Part shown: one piece after another, positions 9,139 to 17,665 of the stretch | How positions within the stretch are numbered: the stretch's first letter is position 1 | How the letters are laid out: each line of letters opens with the position of its first letter | NCBI GenBank assembly: GCA_963726775.1 | Contig: CAVSDL010000001.1 | Location: forward strand, 310,001-374,000 | DNA length: 64,000 nucleotides | Direction: 5' to 3' | Source of the DNA: CAIWHR01 sp963726775 | Lineage (GTDB): Bacteria; Pseudomonadota; Gammaproteobacteria; Burkholderiales; Casimicrobiaceae | Made by a program: the position numbers and the translations under genes | The notes under the pieces: model-generated | The model's input: the letters and a program-made list of their open reading frames with translations, nothing else | What the model was told of the DNA's origin: nothing | Databases searched by the model: none

Positions 9139-9876
9139 ATGAAGCCGACGCTGTTCCTGTCGGACCTCCATCTGTCGCCGGCGCGCCCGGCGCTGGTCGC
9201 GTCGTTTCTCGCGTTCTGCGCCGGTCCCGCGCGGAGCGCCGCCGGCGTCTATATTCTCGGCGACCTGTTCGACGCATGGCTTGGCGACGATCAGCTGCGC
9301 GAGCCGCTTCCGTCGGAAATCGTCGCGGCGATCGCCGCCGTCGCCCGCGCGGGCGTGCCGATGGCGATCATGCCCGGCAATCGCGACTTCCTGATCGGCG
9401 TGCGCTGCGCGCGCGCCGCGCGCGCCACCCTGCTGCCGGAACAGGTCGTCGTGAACGTGGACGGGACGCCGACGCTCCTCATGCACGGTGACGAGCTGTG
9501 CACCGGGGACGCAAGCTACCAGCGCATGCGCGCCATCACGCACAACCCGAAATGGCAGCGCCGGCTCGTCGCACTGCCGTATCCGGTGCGGCGCGGCATC
9601 GCGAACTGGTTGCGCGGAAAGAGTCGCAGGGCAACGGCGGCCAAACCGGAGGCGATCATGGACGTGGAACCCCGCGCCGTCGCCGCGGCGTTCCGCGCGG
9701 CGGATGTCACGCGGATCATCCACGGCCACACGCACCGTCCTGCGCGGCACCATCTCGTCGTTGACGGGCGGAACTGCGAGCGCTGGGTTCTCGCCGACTG
9801 GTATAACCGCGGCAGTTACCTCGCGCTCGACGCCGGCGGCGCGCAAAACTGCGACGCACCGCCACCCGGCAGCTGA
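9139..9876 (+). CDS. lpxH: UDP-2,3-diacylglucosamine diphosphatase (lipid A synthesis)
   Basis: Hydrolyses UDP-2,3-diacylglucosamine to lipid X and UMP at the inner membrane surface, so the organism makes lipid A. 245 aa. It is a metallophosphatase with all dinuclear metal motifs: SDLHLSP near the start, GDLFDAWLGDD, GNRDF, LMHGDELCTGD and HGHTHRPARH. Length and motifs fit LpxH rather than LpxI or LpxG. It converges with the minus-strand sulfur-amino-acid gene that ends at 9969. Confidence 0.94.
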   Translation: MKPTLFLSDLHLSPARPALVASFLAFCAGPARSAAGVYILGDLFDAWLGDDQLREPLPSEIVAAIAAVARAGVPMAIMPGNRDFLIGVRCARAARATLLPEQVVVNVDGTPTLLMHGDELCTGDASYQRMRAITHNPKWQRRLVALPYPVRRGIANWLRGKSRRATAAKPEAIMDVEPRAVAAAFRAADVTRIIHGHTHRPARHHLVVDGRNCERWVLADWYNRGSYLALDAGGAQNCDAPPPGS

Positions 9877-9968
9877 GCGACCATCCGCACGCCGCCGGAA
9901 CAAAGCGGCAGCATCTCGCCCTGCGCGCCAGCACGAACGCCGAACGCGCAAGATCCTCGTTTCGGGCG

Positions 9969-11210
9969 TCAGCCCAGGGCCTGCGCAAAGTCCTCGATCA
10001 GGTCATCGCGGTCCTCGATGCCGACCGATATCCGGATCAGCGAATCGGCGATGCCCATCGCGGCGCGCCGCTCCGGCCCCATCTCCCAGAATATCGTGTG
10101 GGCGACGGGAATCGCGAGTGTCCGGTTGTCCCCGAGATTCGACGACAACACCGCGATACTCAGCCGATTGAGGAAGTCGAAACAGTCGATGCCCTCGGCG
10201 AGTTCGAACGACAGCAGGCCGCCGAAGCCGCGGAACAGCGCCTTCGCCAGCGCGTGCTGCGGATGCGAGGCAAGGCCGGGGTAGTGGACGGCGCGCACTT
10301 TGGGGTGCGCGGCGAGAAATTCCGCGACCGACTGTGCATTGGCGCACGTGCGCTCAATGCGCAGCGCGAGGGTTTCCGAACCCACCGCGATATGGTGCGC
10401 CTGCTCGGCGGCAAGCGTGCCGCCCCAGTCGCGCAGGCCCTTCTTGCGGATCTGCGTGATTCCCCATAGCGCCGCCTTTTGCGTCTTGTAACTGTCGGCG
10501 ATGTTCGGAAACCGCGTCCAGTCGTAATGGCCCGTGTCGGTGATGCTGCCGGCCAGCGCGTTGCCATGGCCGCCGATGTACTTGGTCAGCGCATTGACAA
10601 CGAGGCTGGCGCCGACGGCCTTAGGCCGAAAGAGCGCCGGCGAAGTCATCGTGTTGTCGACCACGTAGAGGATCCCGCGTGCGGCGCAGATTTTGCCGAT
10701 GCGCGCCAGATCGGCGACCTGGGTGCGCGGATTGGCGATCGTCTCGACGAACACGAGCCGCGTCGAAGGCAGCAGCGCGCGCTCGATGTTGGCGGCGTCG
10801 GTCGCGTCGGCAAGCGTTATCTTCGTACCGTGCGTCGTCAGCGTGTTCAGCATGCTGACCGTGTTGCCGAACAGGAATTGGCTCGCGACGACGTGGTCGC
10901 CTTCGCGCAGCAGGGCGAGCATCGCGGCGCCGATCGCCGCCATTCCGGTGGCGAAGCAGACACTCGCCACGCCGTCCTCCATCTGCGTGATCTTCCCTTC
11001 GAGCGCCGCGGCCGTCGGATTGCCCTGGCGCCCGTAGGCATACCCCTGCGCCCGGCCCTGGAAAACCGCGGCCAGATCGCGTGCATCGCGATAGCCGTAC
11101 GCGACCGAAAGGTGCAGCGGCTTGTGCAGCGCGCCGTGCTCGATGCCCGCGTCGCGGTCCGAATGCAGGATCGCGGTGGTGAAGCCGCGTGCCGGTTTGT
11201 TCGTGGTCAT
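9969..11210 (-). CDS. Cystathionine gamma-synthase family PLP enzyme (homoserine ester sulfhydrylase-like)
   Basis: 413-aa Cys/Met-metabolism PLP enzyme, probably making homocysteine or cystathionine from an O-acylhomoserine. The motif YGRQGNPT binds the ester substrate, and the PLP lysine is in NALTKYIGGHG. MetB, MetY and MetZ activities cannot be separated by eye, so I give no symbol. The start ATG at 11210 (MTTNKPARGF) follows GAGGCGG; the frame upstream of it belongs to the leader. The leader carries a sigma70 promoter, a SAM-II aptamer and a terminator, so expression should fall when S-adenosylmethionine is plentiful. Confidence 0.9.
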   Translation of the reverse strand: MTTNKPARGFTTAILHSDRDAGIEHGALHKPLHLSVAYGYRDARDLAAVFQGRAQGYAYGRQGNPTAAALEGKITQMEDGVASVCFATGMAAIGAAMLALLREGDHVVASQFLFGNTVSMLNTLTTHGTKITLADATDAANIERALLPSTRLVFVETIANPRTQVADLARIGKICAARGILYVVDNTMTSPALFRPKAVGASLVVNALTKYIGGHGNALAGSITDTGHYDWTRFPNIADSYKTQKAALWGITQIRKKGLRDWGGTLAAEQAHHIAVGSETLALRIERTCANAQSVAEFLAAHPKVRAVHYPGLASHPQHALAKALFRGFGGLLSFELAEGIDCFDFLNRLSIAVLSSNLGDNRTLAIPVAHTIFWEMGPERRAAMGIADSLIRISVGIEDRDDLIEDFAQALG

Positions 11211-11224
11211 GTCCGCCTCGCAAA

Positions 11225-11258
11225 CAAAAAGCCCGTTCGACATCCGCCGAACGGGCTT
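11225..11258 (-). terminator. Rho-independent terminator in the leader of the sulfur-amino-acid gene
   Basis: A perfect 11-bp stem AAGCCCGTTCG / CGAACGGGCTT with an 8-nt loop, followed on the minus strand by a run of five T. It lies between the SAM-II aptamer and the start codon at 11210, so it cannot end an upstream gene on this strand. It is best read as the expression platform of the riboswitch. Confidence 0.85.
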
Positions 11259-11295
11259 GGCGCGGTGGGCCATGAATTCGGGCCTGCGGCGCGAG

Positions 11296-11350
11296 CCTCG
11301 CTTTAGCGGCATTTATTACGCGCCCGCAAGCTGAAGCTCAAATCGGCGCG
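11296..11350 (-). promoter_or_regulatory. SAM-II riboswitch aptamer
   Basis: The minus strand reads CGCGCCGATTTGAGC, then a loop, GGCGCG, TAATAAATG, CCGCTAAAGCGAGG. It keeps the order and core of the SAM-II family: P1 (CGCGCC 11350-11345 with GGCGCG 11324-11319), the GATTT loop start, the (G)TAATAAATG junction and the GCTAAA tail. Loop bases GCTT and GCG can pair with AAGC and CGC in the tail, giving the expected pseudoknot. The promoter just upstream places the transcript start at about 11350, exactly at P1. It precedes a methionine-pathway gene, the usual SAM-II target. SAM binding is inferred from the family. Confidence 0.88.
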
Positions 11351-11355
11351 AATCG

Positions 11356-11384
11356 ATTATGGCCGACGGCTACCCTGCGGTCAA
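11356..11384 (-). promoter_or_regulatory. Sigma70 promoter of the SAM-II-controlled gene
   Basis: On the minus strand TTGACC (11384-11379) and CATAAT (11361-11356) are separated by exactly 17 bp. Initiation about 6-7 bp beyond the -10 falls at the first base of the riboswitch P1 helix, which supports both calls. Confidence 0.8.
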
Positions 11385-11572
11385 CCGCGTGCTTCGGGCC
11401 GGTCCGTGGTGCTGTGACGGTTCCGATGAAGGAATGGCGCGAGAGATGGCAGACCCGGGCGCTTCGACGCCGTTCGGGCTGCGATGGTACCCATAGGGCA
11501 AAGGGCCGGCGCAACGGCGGGATGCGCCCTGCCCGTTGCGAGCGGGTCGCGCGATCCTTGCCGTACTCGCAA

Positions 11573-13579
11573 CTACCTCGTCGCCAGCATCGCCCTCAGG
11601 CTCTTCAACCGTTCGGTGCCCGCCGCTTTCTCGCGCGCCACCTCGTCCGCGGGCACCGGTGCGCCGGCCCAGCGCAGGTCGTCCTGAGCGAGCTCGCCGA
11701 GGAATCGCGACGGCTGGCACTCGACCTGCCCGCCCGCGCGAGCGCGCTTCCGGCAGTAGGATAGGTGAAGGCTCCTCTGCGCACGCGTGATGCCGACATA
11801 CATCAGGCGACGCTCCTCCTCCACGTTGCCGTTCGCGACGGCCTCGCGGTGCGGCAGCAGGCCCTCCTCCAGTCCCACCAGGAACACGTGCGGAAATTCG
11901 AGCCCCTTCGCGGCGTGCAGCGTCGAGAGCCGCACCGCATCCGGCAGATCTCCCTCCCTTCCGTCCAGCATGGTGATCAGCGCAATCGTCTGCGTGAGCT
12001 CGAGCAGGTTCTTGCGTTCGGCCTCGCCCTTGGCACCGATCCAGCCGATGAAGTCGCGGACACTTTTGGAGCGCGCCTCCGTCTGTTTGCGGTCGCACGT
12101 CGAGGCGAGAAACTCCTCGTAGCCGATCGCCGTGACCAGTTCGTCGAGCAGCCGGCCGGCCGGCTCGCGCTCGGCCCGGTAACGCAGGCTGTTGATCAGC
12201 GCGCAAAACACGCCGAGAATTTCGCACTGCCGCGCCGGCACCACGGCGGCGACCCCGTCGGCGAAAGCCGCGGCGAACAGGCTTTCCTGTCGCGCGGCCC
12301 CGATCGCTGAAAGCTTCTCGAGCGTCGTCGCGCCGATGCCGCGCTTCGGCGTGGTCACCGCGCGGATGAACGCCGGATCATCATCATCGTTGGCGATCAG
12401 GCGCAGGTAGGCGACGATGTCCTTGATCTCCGCGCGCTCGAAGTACGACTGGCCGCCCGAAATCTCGTACGGAACGTTCTGTGCGCGGAGCTGCTGCTCG
12501 AATACCCTTGCCTGGTGGTTGCCGCGGTACAGAATCGCGTAATCGGCGTATCGGCCCCGGTGTTCGAAGCGGTGCGCGAGAAGTCGCCGGACGACCCCTT
12601 CGGACTCGGCTTCGTCGTCGGCGGCAGGCGATACGCGAATCGTGTCACCGTGTCCGTGTTCGCTCCAGAGTTTCTTCCCGAACAATTTCGGATTGTTGGC
12701 GATCAGCGCATTCGCCGAGCGCAGGATGCGCACCGTCGACCGGTAGTTCTGCTCGAGCTTGATCACCTTGAGTCCGGGGTAGTCCTGCGGCAGCTGCGCG
12801 AGATTGTCCAGCGACGCGCCACGCCAGCCATAGATCGCCTGGTCATCGTCACCAACAGCCGTGAACAACGCGCGCTCGCCGGCCAGCAGTCGCAGCAACC
12901 GGTACTGCGCCGGATTCGTATCCTGATACTCGTCGATCAGCAGCTGCGCACAGCGATCGCGCCATGATTTCGCGGCTTCCGCGTGAGTCGAAAGCAGCGC
13001 GATCGGGAGCGCGATGAGATCGTCGAAATCCACGGCCTGATAGGCGCGCAGCGTGGCATCGTATCGCCGATAGGCTTCCGCCGCCGCCGCCTCGGCGTCG
13101 TTTCGCGCCGCGTTCGCCGCCGCGGCCGGCGCGATCAACGCGCTCTTCCATTGGCTGATCGCCCACTGCACCGCACGCGACTTGGCGCGGTCCACGGTCG
13201 GCGCGAGTTCGGCGACGATCGGCTCGATGTCGGCGGGGTCGAGAATCGAGAAGCCGGGCTTCAGCCCGAGCGCCCGCGCGTGACCGCGGATGATCTTCAG
13301 CCCCAGCGCATGAAACGTGCAGATCGTGAGCCCACCGGCCACTTCACGCCTGCCCTGCGCGGCGAGCAGTGCGCCGACCCGCTCGCGCATCTCCCGCGCC
13401 GCCCTGTTCGTGAACGTGATCGCGGCAACGCGCGCCGGATCGTGCCCGGTCTCGATGAGATGGCCGACCTTGGCGGTGATCACGCGCGTCTTGCCGCTCC
13501 CCGCGCCCGCCAACACGAGCAACGGACCGTCCAGATATCGTACCGCCTCGCGCTGCGCGGGATTGAGCGGGAACGACAT
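11573..13579 (-). CDS. rep: ATP-dependent DNA helicase Rep (UvrD/Rep, SF1A)
   Basis: 668-aa 3'-5' helicase that helps replication forks past obstacles. The full motif set is visible: Q-motif LNPAQREAV near residue 6, Walker A AGAGSGKTRV, motif II LLIDEYQDTN, motif III VGDDDQAIYGWRGA, motif IV EQNYRST, motif V STLHAAKGLEFPHVFLVG and motif VI LMYVGITRAQR. The length and the lack of a long UvrD-type C-terminal tail favour Rep. It has its own leader (perfect TATAAT on the minus strand at 13630-13625, weak -35) and is divergent from apaH. Confidence 0.93.
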   Translation of the reverse strand: MSFPLNPAQREAVRYLDGPLLVLAGAGSGKTRVITAKVGHLIETGHDPARVAAITFTNRAAREMRERVGALLAAQGRREVAGGLTICTFHALGLKIIRGHARALGLKPGFSILDPADIEPIVAELAPTVDRAKSRAVQWAISQWKSALIAPAAAANAARNDAEAAAAEAYRRYDATLRAYQAVDFDDLIALPIALLSTHAEAAKSWRDRCAQLLIDEYQDTNPAQYRLLRLLAGERALFTAVGDDDQAIYGWRGASLDNLAQLPQDYPGLKVIKLEQNYRSTVRILRSANALIANNPKLFGKKLWSEHGHGDTIRVSPAADDEAESEGVVRRLLAHRFEHRGRYADYAILYRGNHQARVFEQQLRAQNVPYEISGGQSYFERAEIKDIVAYLRLIANDDDDPAFIRAVTTPKRGIGATTLEKLSAIGAARQESLFAAAFADGVAAVVPARQCEILGVFCALINSLRYRAEREPAGRLLDELVTAIGYEEFLASTCDRKQTEARSKSVRDFIGWIGAKGEAERKNLLELTQTIALITMLDGREGDLPDAVRLSTLHAAKGLEFPHVFLVGLEEGLLPHREAVANGNVEEERRLMYVGITRAQRSLHLSYCRKRARAGGQVECQPSRFLGELAQDDLRWAGAPVPADEVAREKAAGTERLKSLRAMLATR

Positions 13580-13675
13580 CGAAGAGAATGTGGGCGGGGC
13601 GCGCGAATGCTAAGATCCGCGGCAATTATAGTGCAACGTGCCGGTCAGTTCCGTCGCCTCGCGACACAATAATTC

Positions 13676-14503
13676 ATGAGCCTCTACGCGATCGGCGACA
13701 TCCAGGGCTGTCACGCCGAGTTCTGCCAGCTGCTCGAACTCATCGGCTTCTCGCCTGCAAGTGACCGCTTGTGGCTCGTGGGCGATCTCGTCAATCGCGG
13801 CCCCGATTCGCTTGCGGTGTTGCGCGAAGTGAAAGCGCTCGGCGATGCTGCGGTCACGGTCGTCGGCAATCACGACTTCCATCTTCTGACGGTCGCGGCG
13901 GGACATGCGAAGCCGCACCGGCAGGACACGATCGCCCCGATTCTCGCCGCGCCGGATCGCGATGTGCTGATCGACTGGATGATGCATCGCCCGCTCGTCG
14001 TAGTGGACGGCTGCAACCTGCTCGTGCATGCCGGACTGCTGCCGCAATGGACCCCGGCCACCGCGCTGATGCTCTCGCGTGAAGTGCAGGCGATGCTCGC
14101 GAGCGATCGCGCCGACGCGTTCCTCGCCGCGCTCTATGGCGACAGTCCGCGCACGTGGCGCGACGACCTCGACGGATTCGACCGGTTGCGTGCCATCGTC
14201 AACGCCTGCACGCGCCTGCGTTTTTGCACCGCCGACGGCACGATGGAATTCCGGGAGAAGCGCGGGCCGGACGCGGCACCCGACGGGTTTCGCCCGTGGT
14301 TCGAACACGAAGCACGCGCGTCGGCGGGCATGACGGTGATCTGCGGCCACTGGTCGACGCTGGAACTGAAGCTGGCGCCAAACGTGCTGATGCTCGATTC
14401 GGGCTGTCTCTGGGGCGGAACGTTGACGGCGGTCAGGCTGTACGATCGACGTGTTTATCAGGTTCCGGCGCGGGCTCCGCTGACGCCAAAGCCGTCCGGA
14501 TAG
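13676..14503 (+). CDS. apaH: Symmetrical bis(5'-nucleosyl)-tetraphosphatase
   Basis: Splits Ap4A into two ADP, keeping dinucleoside polyphosphate alarmones and Np4 RNA caps low. 275 aa, the usual length. Metallophosphatase motifs: GDIQGCHAEF at residues 7-16, GDLVNRGPDS, VVGNHDFH, LLVHAGLLP and ICGHWSTLE. Its 3' end overlaps the convergent plsC gene by 71 bp. Confidence 0.96.
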   Translation: MSLYAIGDIQGCHAEFCQLLELIGFSPASDRLWLVGDLVNRGPDSLAVLREVKALGDAAVTVVGNHDFHLLTVAAGHAKPHRQDTIAPILAAPDRDVLIDWMMHRPLVVVDGCNLLVHAGLLPQWTPATALMLSREVQAMLASDRADAFLAALYGDSPRTWRDDLDGFDRLRAIVNACTRLRFCTADGTMEFREKRGPDAAPDGFRPWFEHEARASAGMTVICGHWSTLELKLAPNVLMLDSGCLWGGTLTAVRLYDRRVYQVPARAPLTPKPSG

Positions 14504-15248
14504 CGTGCTCGGCGTCCCGCGCCAGTTCGCGGCGATGACGCGCCCGCGCGGGTAGCGCCGCGGCGACAAGGACCTCCACGACGAGTTGCCGTTCCCCCGT
14601 CACGCGCCAGAACGATTCGAAGATGCTGGTCTCGCCGACATAAGCCGGCGCGTCGTTGTGCTCGCCGCCGGGCTTCCGGTAGCGGATCGCAACCGGCTGC
14701 ACGTGGCCTTCGGCGTCGACGATCGGCTGCAGCAGCGAGCCGTGGAACGGCAGCAGCATCGTGCCGTCGGTCGTCGTCCCCTCGGGAAAGATCGCAATTA
14801 CGTCGCCGCTCGCGAGCGCTTGCGTCGCGTCGCGATTTACCTTGTGCATGTGGTGCCGCCGCGAGCGCTCGATGAACAGCGTGCCTACGCTGGCGATCAG
14901 GCGACCGACCACGGGCCAGCGCTGCAGCTCGGCCTTGGCAACGAAGCGCGCGGGCTGCACCGTGTTGAGCACGAAGATGTCGAGCCAGGACACATGGTTG
15001 GCGACGATGAGCACGTTTCCCGACAAGCCGTCGTCGGGGAGACCATGGATTCGCGCTTCGATCCGCAGCATCCGCAGGAGCCTGCGGGACCAATGACGGA
15101 TCAGCGCTCTGCGGCGAGGCATGCCGAGCCACGGGAATACGAACGCGGTCGTCGCCAGGCCTTCCGCGACATGCACGGTGACGCGAACCGTGCGCGCGAG
15201 GCGCAGCGCCAGCGGGGTCGGACGATGCGCAGCGCGGCGGGATGCCAT
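14433..15248 (-). CDS. plsC: 1-acyl-sn-glycerol-3-phosphate acyltransferase (PlsC family)
   Basis: Membrane acyltransferase making phosphatidic acid, or a related lysophospholipid/ornithine-lipid acyltransferase. A hydrophobic segment near the N-terminus (VHVAEGLATTAFVFPWLG) is followed by the catalytic NHVSWLD (NHx4D type) and FPEGTTTDG. From the ATG at 15248 it is about 271 aa. The frame remains open to an ATG at 15335, which would add 29 Arg/Gly-rich residues that I consider unlikely. It converges on and overlaps apaH. Confidence 0.88.
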   Translation of the reverse strand: MASRRAAHRPTPLALRLARTVRVTVHVAEGLATTAFVFPWLGMPRRRALIRHWSRRLLRMLRIEARIHGLPDDGLSGNVLIVANHVSWLDIFVLNTVQPARFVAKAELQRWPVVGRLIASVGTLFIERSRRHHMHKVNRDATQALASGDVIAIFPEGTTTDGTMLLPFHGSLLQPIVDAEGHVQPVAIRYRKPGGEHNDAPAYVGETSIFESFWRVTGERQLVVEVLVAAALPARARHRRELARDAEHAIRTALASAEPAPEPDKHVDRTA

Positions 15249-15387
15249 GCGTTCAGCCCGCACGGCGCCGGACCGCGCCAGTCCAACGCGCCCGCGCATG
15301 CCAGGACAGCGGCGAAAACGCGCCGCCACAGGCACCGAACCGGAATCGCGTGCGCACCAGGGCGGAGCGCGGATCGCGACGGTCGCG

Positions 15388-15861
15388 TCAGCGGGAGACG
15401 CGCGTCGTGTGGCCGTCGGAGAGAACGCGGACGCGATCGCCGGGCCGGAACTCGGCGCCGGTGCCTTCCTGCACGACGGCGATCAACTTGCCCGAATCGA
15501 GACGGACCGTGACCTCGACGCCGTTCGCCTTGGTCACATCACGCTCGATGGCGCTTCCGACCAGGCCACCGACGATCGCGCCGCCGACGGCGCCGGCCGC
15601 GTTGGCGCGCGAACCGCTGCCGAGCGTACTGCCGGCGATGCCGCCCAGGACCGCGCCGCCGACCGTTCCCACACCACTCTGCCCCTGCTGAATCTGAACG
15701 GGGCGCAGGCTCTCGATGACGCCGAGGTCGACCGATTGCGCGCGCAGCGCTTCGCCGCGGTAGTAGGTGTCGCCGGTGCGGGGCGCCGCGCAACCGGCCG
15801 CGAGCAGCGCCAACGCGACGAGCGCCAGCGCGGTCGTGAAACGGAAATCCCGGGTCTTCAT
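15388..15861 (-). CDS. Outer-membrane lipoprotein with glycine-zipper 2TM domain (SlyB/PcP-like)
   Basis: 157 aa. The lipoprotein signal ends in LLAAGC, so the mature protein is lipidated on Cys. The centre is a Gly/Ala-rich double segment (GAVLGGIAGSTLGSG ... GGAIVGGLVGSAIE), typical of glycine-zipper 2TM lipoproteins that sit in or under the outer membrane. The C-terminal part is a small beta-rich domain (VEVTVRLDSGKLIAVVQEG). I chose the ATG at 15861, which begins the signal peptide. It lies 7 nt downstream of the PfkB kinase stop and is probably co-transcribed. Confidence 0.9.
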   Translation of the reverse strand: MKTRDFRFTTALALVALALLAAGCAAPRTGDTYYRGEALRAQSVDLGVIESLRPVQIQQGQSGVGTVGGAVLGGIAGSTLGSGSRANAAGAVGGAIVGGLVGSAIERDVTKANGVEVTVRLDSGKLIAVVQEGTGAEFRPGDRVRVLSDGHTTRVSR

Positions 15862-15868
15862 GGGCTTG

Positions 15869-16810
15869 TCACCAAAGGTATTTGTCGAACGTCTTGAAGT
15901 ATAACGCGGCGACCGACTCCCGGTTGACGTGGTGGTTCTGCCCGCCGCGGCAGCCGATCTTGAGCGAGCCCAGCACCGCCGCGAGGCGGCCGGTCCGCTC
16001 CCAATCCCAGGCGTGGCCGATTCCGAACAGCAGACCGGCGCGATAGGCATCGCCGCATCCGGTGGGATCGAGCAGCGCGTCGGGTGCGACCGCCGGGATT
16101 GTCACGGTACGGCCTCCCGCATGGATGCGCGAACCCTCGCCGCCGAGGGTCTCGACCAATGCCTCCACGCGCCGCGCGATGTCGCCGAGCGCGAGGCCGG
16201 TGCGCTCCGCGAGCAGACGGCCCTCGTAGTCGTTGACCGCGACATAAGTCGCCGCATCGATCATCTCGATCAATTCGGGACCTGTGAACAACGGCAGCCC
16301 CTGCCCCGGGTCGAAGATGAACGGGATCTTCGCGTTGGCGAATTCCTCGACGTGCGCGCGCATCCCTTCGCGACCGTCCGGCGCGACGATGCCGAGCGCG
16401 ATGCCTTCGACGTCACCGACGCGATTCTGGTGCGAGGAGTTCATCGCGCCGGGATGGAAGGCCGTGATCTGGTTGTCGTCGAGGTCGGTAATGATGAATG
16501 CCTGCGCGGTGTACGTGCCGGACACGGTGCGCACGCCGTCGATCGCGATCTCCAGCGCGGCGAGCCGCTCGCGATACGGCGCACCGTCGTCACCGAGTGT
16601 CGCCATGACGACGGGCTCGCCGCCCAGGCCCTTCAGGTTGTACGCAATGTTTCCGGCACAGCCGCCCCATTCCCGGCGCATCTCGGCGATCTGGAACGAC
16701 ACCGAGAGCACGTGCACCTGCTCGGGCAGGATGTGCCGCCCGAAACGGTCCGGAAAGACCATGATGGTGTCGTAGGCGAGCGAACCGCAGATCAGCGTGC
16801 GCGGGGGCAT
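15869..16810 (-). CDS. PfkB-family carbohydrate/nucleoside kinase
   Basis: 313-aa ribokinase-fold sugar or nucleoside kinase. GGCAGNIAYNLKGLGG matches the PfkB substrate-binding signature 1. DPTGCGDAYRAGLLFG is signature 2, with the anion hole and catalytic aspartate. The overall pattern is closest to adenosine-kinase-like PfkB proteins found widely in betaproteobacteria, but the substrate is not determinable here. The lipoprotein gene follows immediately. Confidence 0.88.
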   Translation of the reverse strand: MPPRTLICGSLAYDTIMVFPDRFGRHILPEQVHVLSVSFQIAEMRREWGGCAGNIAYNLKGLGGEPVVMATLGDDGAPYRERLAALEIAIDGVRTVSGTYTAQAFIITDLDDNQITAFHPGAMNSSHQNRVGDVEGIALGIVAPDGREGMRAHVEEFANAKIPFIFDPGQGLPLFTGPELIEMIDAATYVAVNDYEGRLLAERTGLALGDIARRVEALVETLGGEGSRIHAGGRTVTIPAVAPDALLDPTGCGDAYRAGLLFGIGHAWDWERTGRLAAVLGSLKIGCRGGQNHHVNRESVAALYFKTFDKYLW

Positions 16811-16897
16811 CGGGAACTGGGCAGCGAAAAGAGCTGGCGAAGTCTAACCCACTCGGCAACGCGGCCGCTTCCGCGCCTTCCCGTCGACTTCATCGCC

Positions 16898-17665
16898 TCA
16901 CTGATTCTCGCGGCCGATCTCTCGGACCACGAATTGCTGCCGGCGCGAGACAGGCAGTGTTTCCGGAACGCCATTCAGCACCACTTCCCAGTGCGCATCG
17001 CCTTCGTCCCCTACACTGCGCTCGAAGCCCCGGATGAAATCGCGCGCGACGAGGCAGTTGCGATGGACGCGCACGAACCGCGGGCCGAATTCGTCCTCGA
17101 GCCGGGTCAGCGATTCCTCGAGCAGGTACTCGCGCTGCGCCGTGCGAATCGTGATGTACTTGAGTTCGGCCTTGAGGTAGACGATCTCCTCGACCGGCAC
17201 GAGCACGACGCGCGAGCGTTCGGTGACCGACACGAACCGCCGCGCGGCGGCCGGGAGCTCGTCGAGTTTCGCCGCCGACAGCGGCTTCAATCGTGGAACC
17301 TTCTGCAATGCGCCGAGCAGCCGCTGCACGCGCACCGGCTTCACCAGGTAGTCGATGGCGTTGACGTCGAAGGCCTGCAGCGCATGCTCGTGGTAGGCCG
17401 TCGTGAAAATGACGACCGGCGGCTGCGGGAGCTTGAGCAGGTGGCGGGCGAGCTCGATGCCGTCCATCTCCGGCATCCGGATGTCGGAGAGGACGAGGTC
17501 CGCCGTGATCGTATGCAGCATGTCCATCGCCTCGCGGCCGCTGGCCGCTTCGCCGACGACCGCAAGAGGCAGCGCGCCGGCGCAATCGTCGAGCAGCTCG
17601 CGCAACCGCCGACGTGCCGGCGATTCGTCATCGACGATCAACACGCGGAGCGGGATGTCAGCCAT
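16898..17665 (-). CDS. algR: LytTR-family response regulator, AlgR-like
   Basis: 255 aa. Receiver domain at residues 1-120 with the acidic pair (VDDE), the phospho-acceptor D in LVLSDIRMPEMDG, and the switch lysine in YLVKPV. The C-terminal LytTR DNA-binding domain contains YLKAELKYITIRT, REYLLEESLTRLEDEF and FVRVHRNCLV. The ATG at 17665 overlaps the end of the sensor gene by 8 bp, so the pair is translationally coupled. The algZ-algR-argH neighbourhood matches Pseudomonas and betaproteobacteria, where AlgR controls surface and virulence traits; targets here are unknown. Confidence 0.92.
   Translation of the reverse strand: MADIPLRVLIVDDESPARRRLRELLDDCAGALPLAVVGEAASGREAMDMLHTITADLVLSDIRMPEMDGIELARHLLKLPQPPVVIFTTAYHEHALQAFDVNAIDYLVKPVRVQRLLGALQKVPRLKPLSAAKLDELPAAARRFVSVTERSRVVLVPVEEIVYLKAELKYITIRTAQREYLLEESLTRLEDEFGPRFVRVHRNCLVARDFIRGFERSVGDEGDAHWEVVLNGVPETLPVSRRQQFVVREIGRENQ

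Noticed and set aside
7705..9951. Long minus-strand frame opposite the cyclophilins and lpxH
   Set aside because: Antisense shadow of three well-supported genes; composition is not protein-like.
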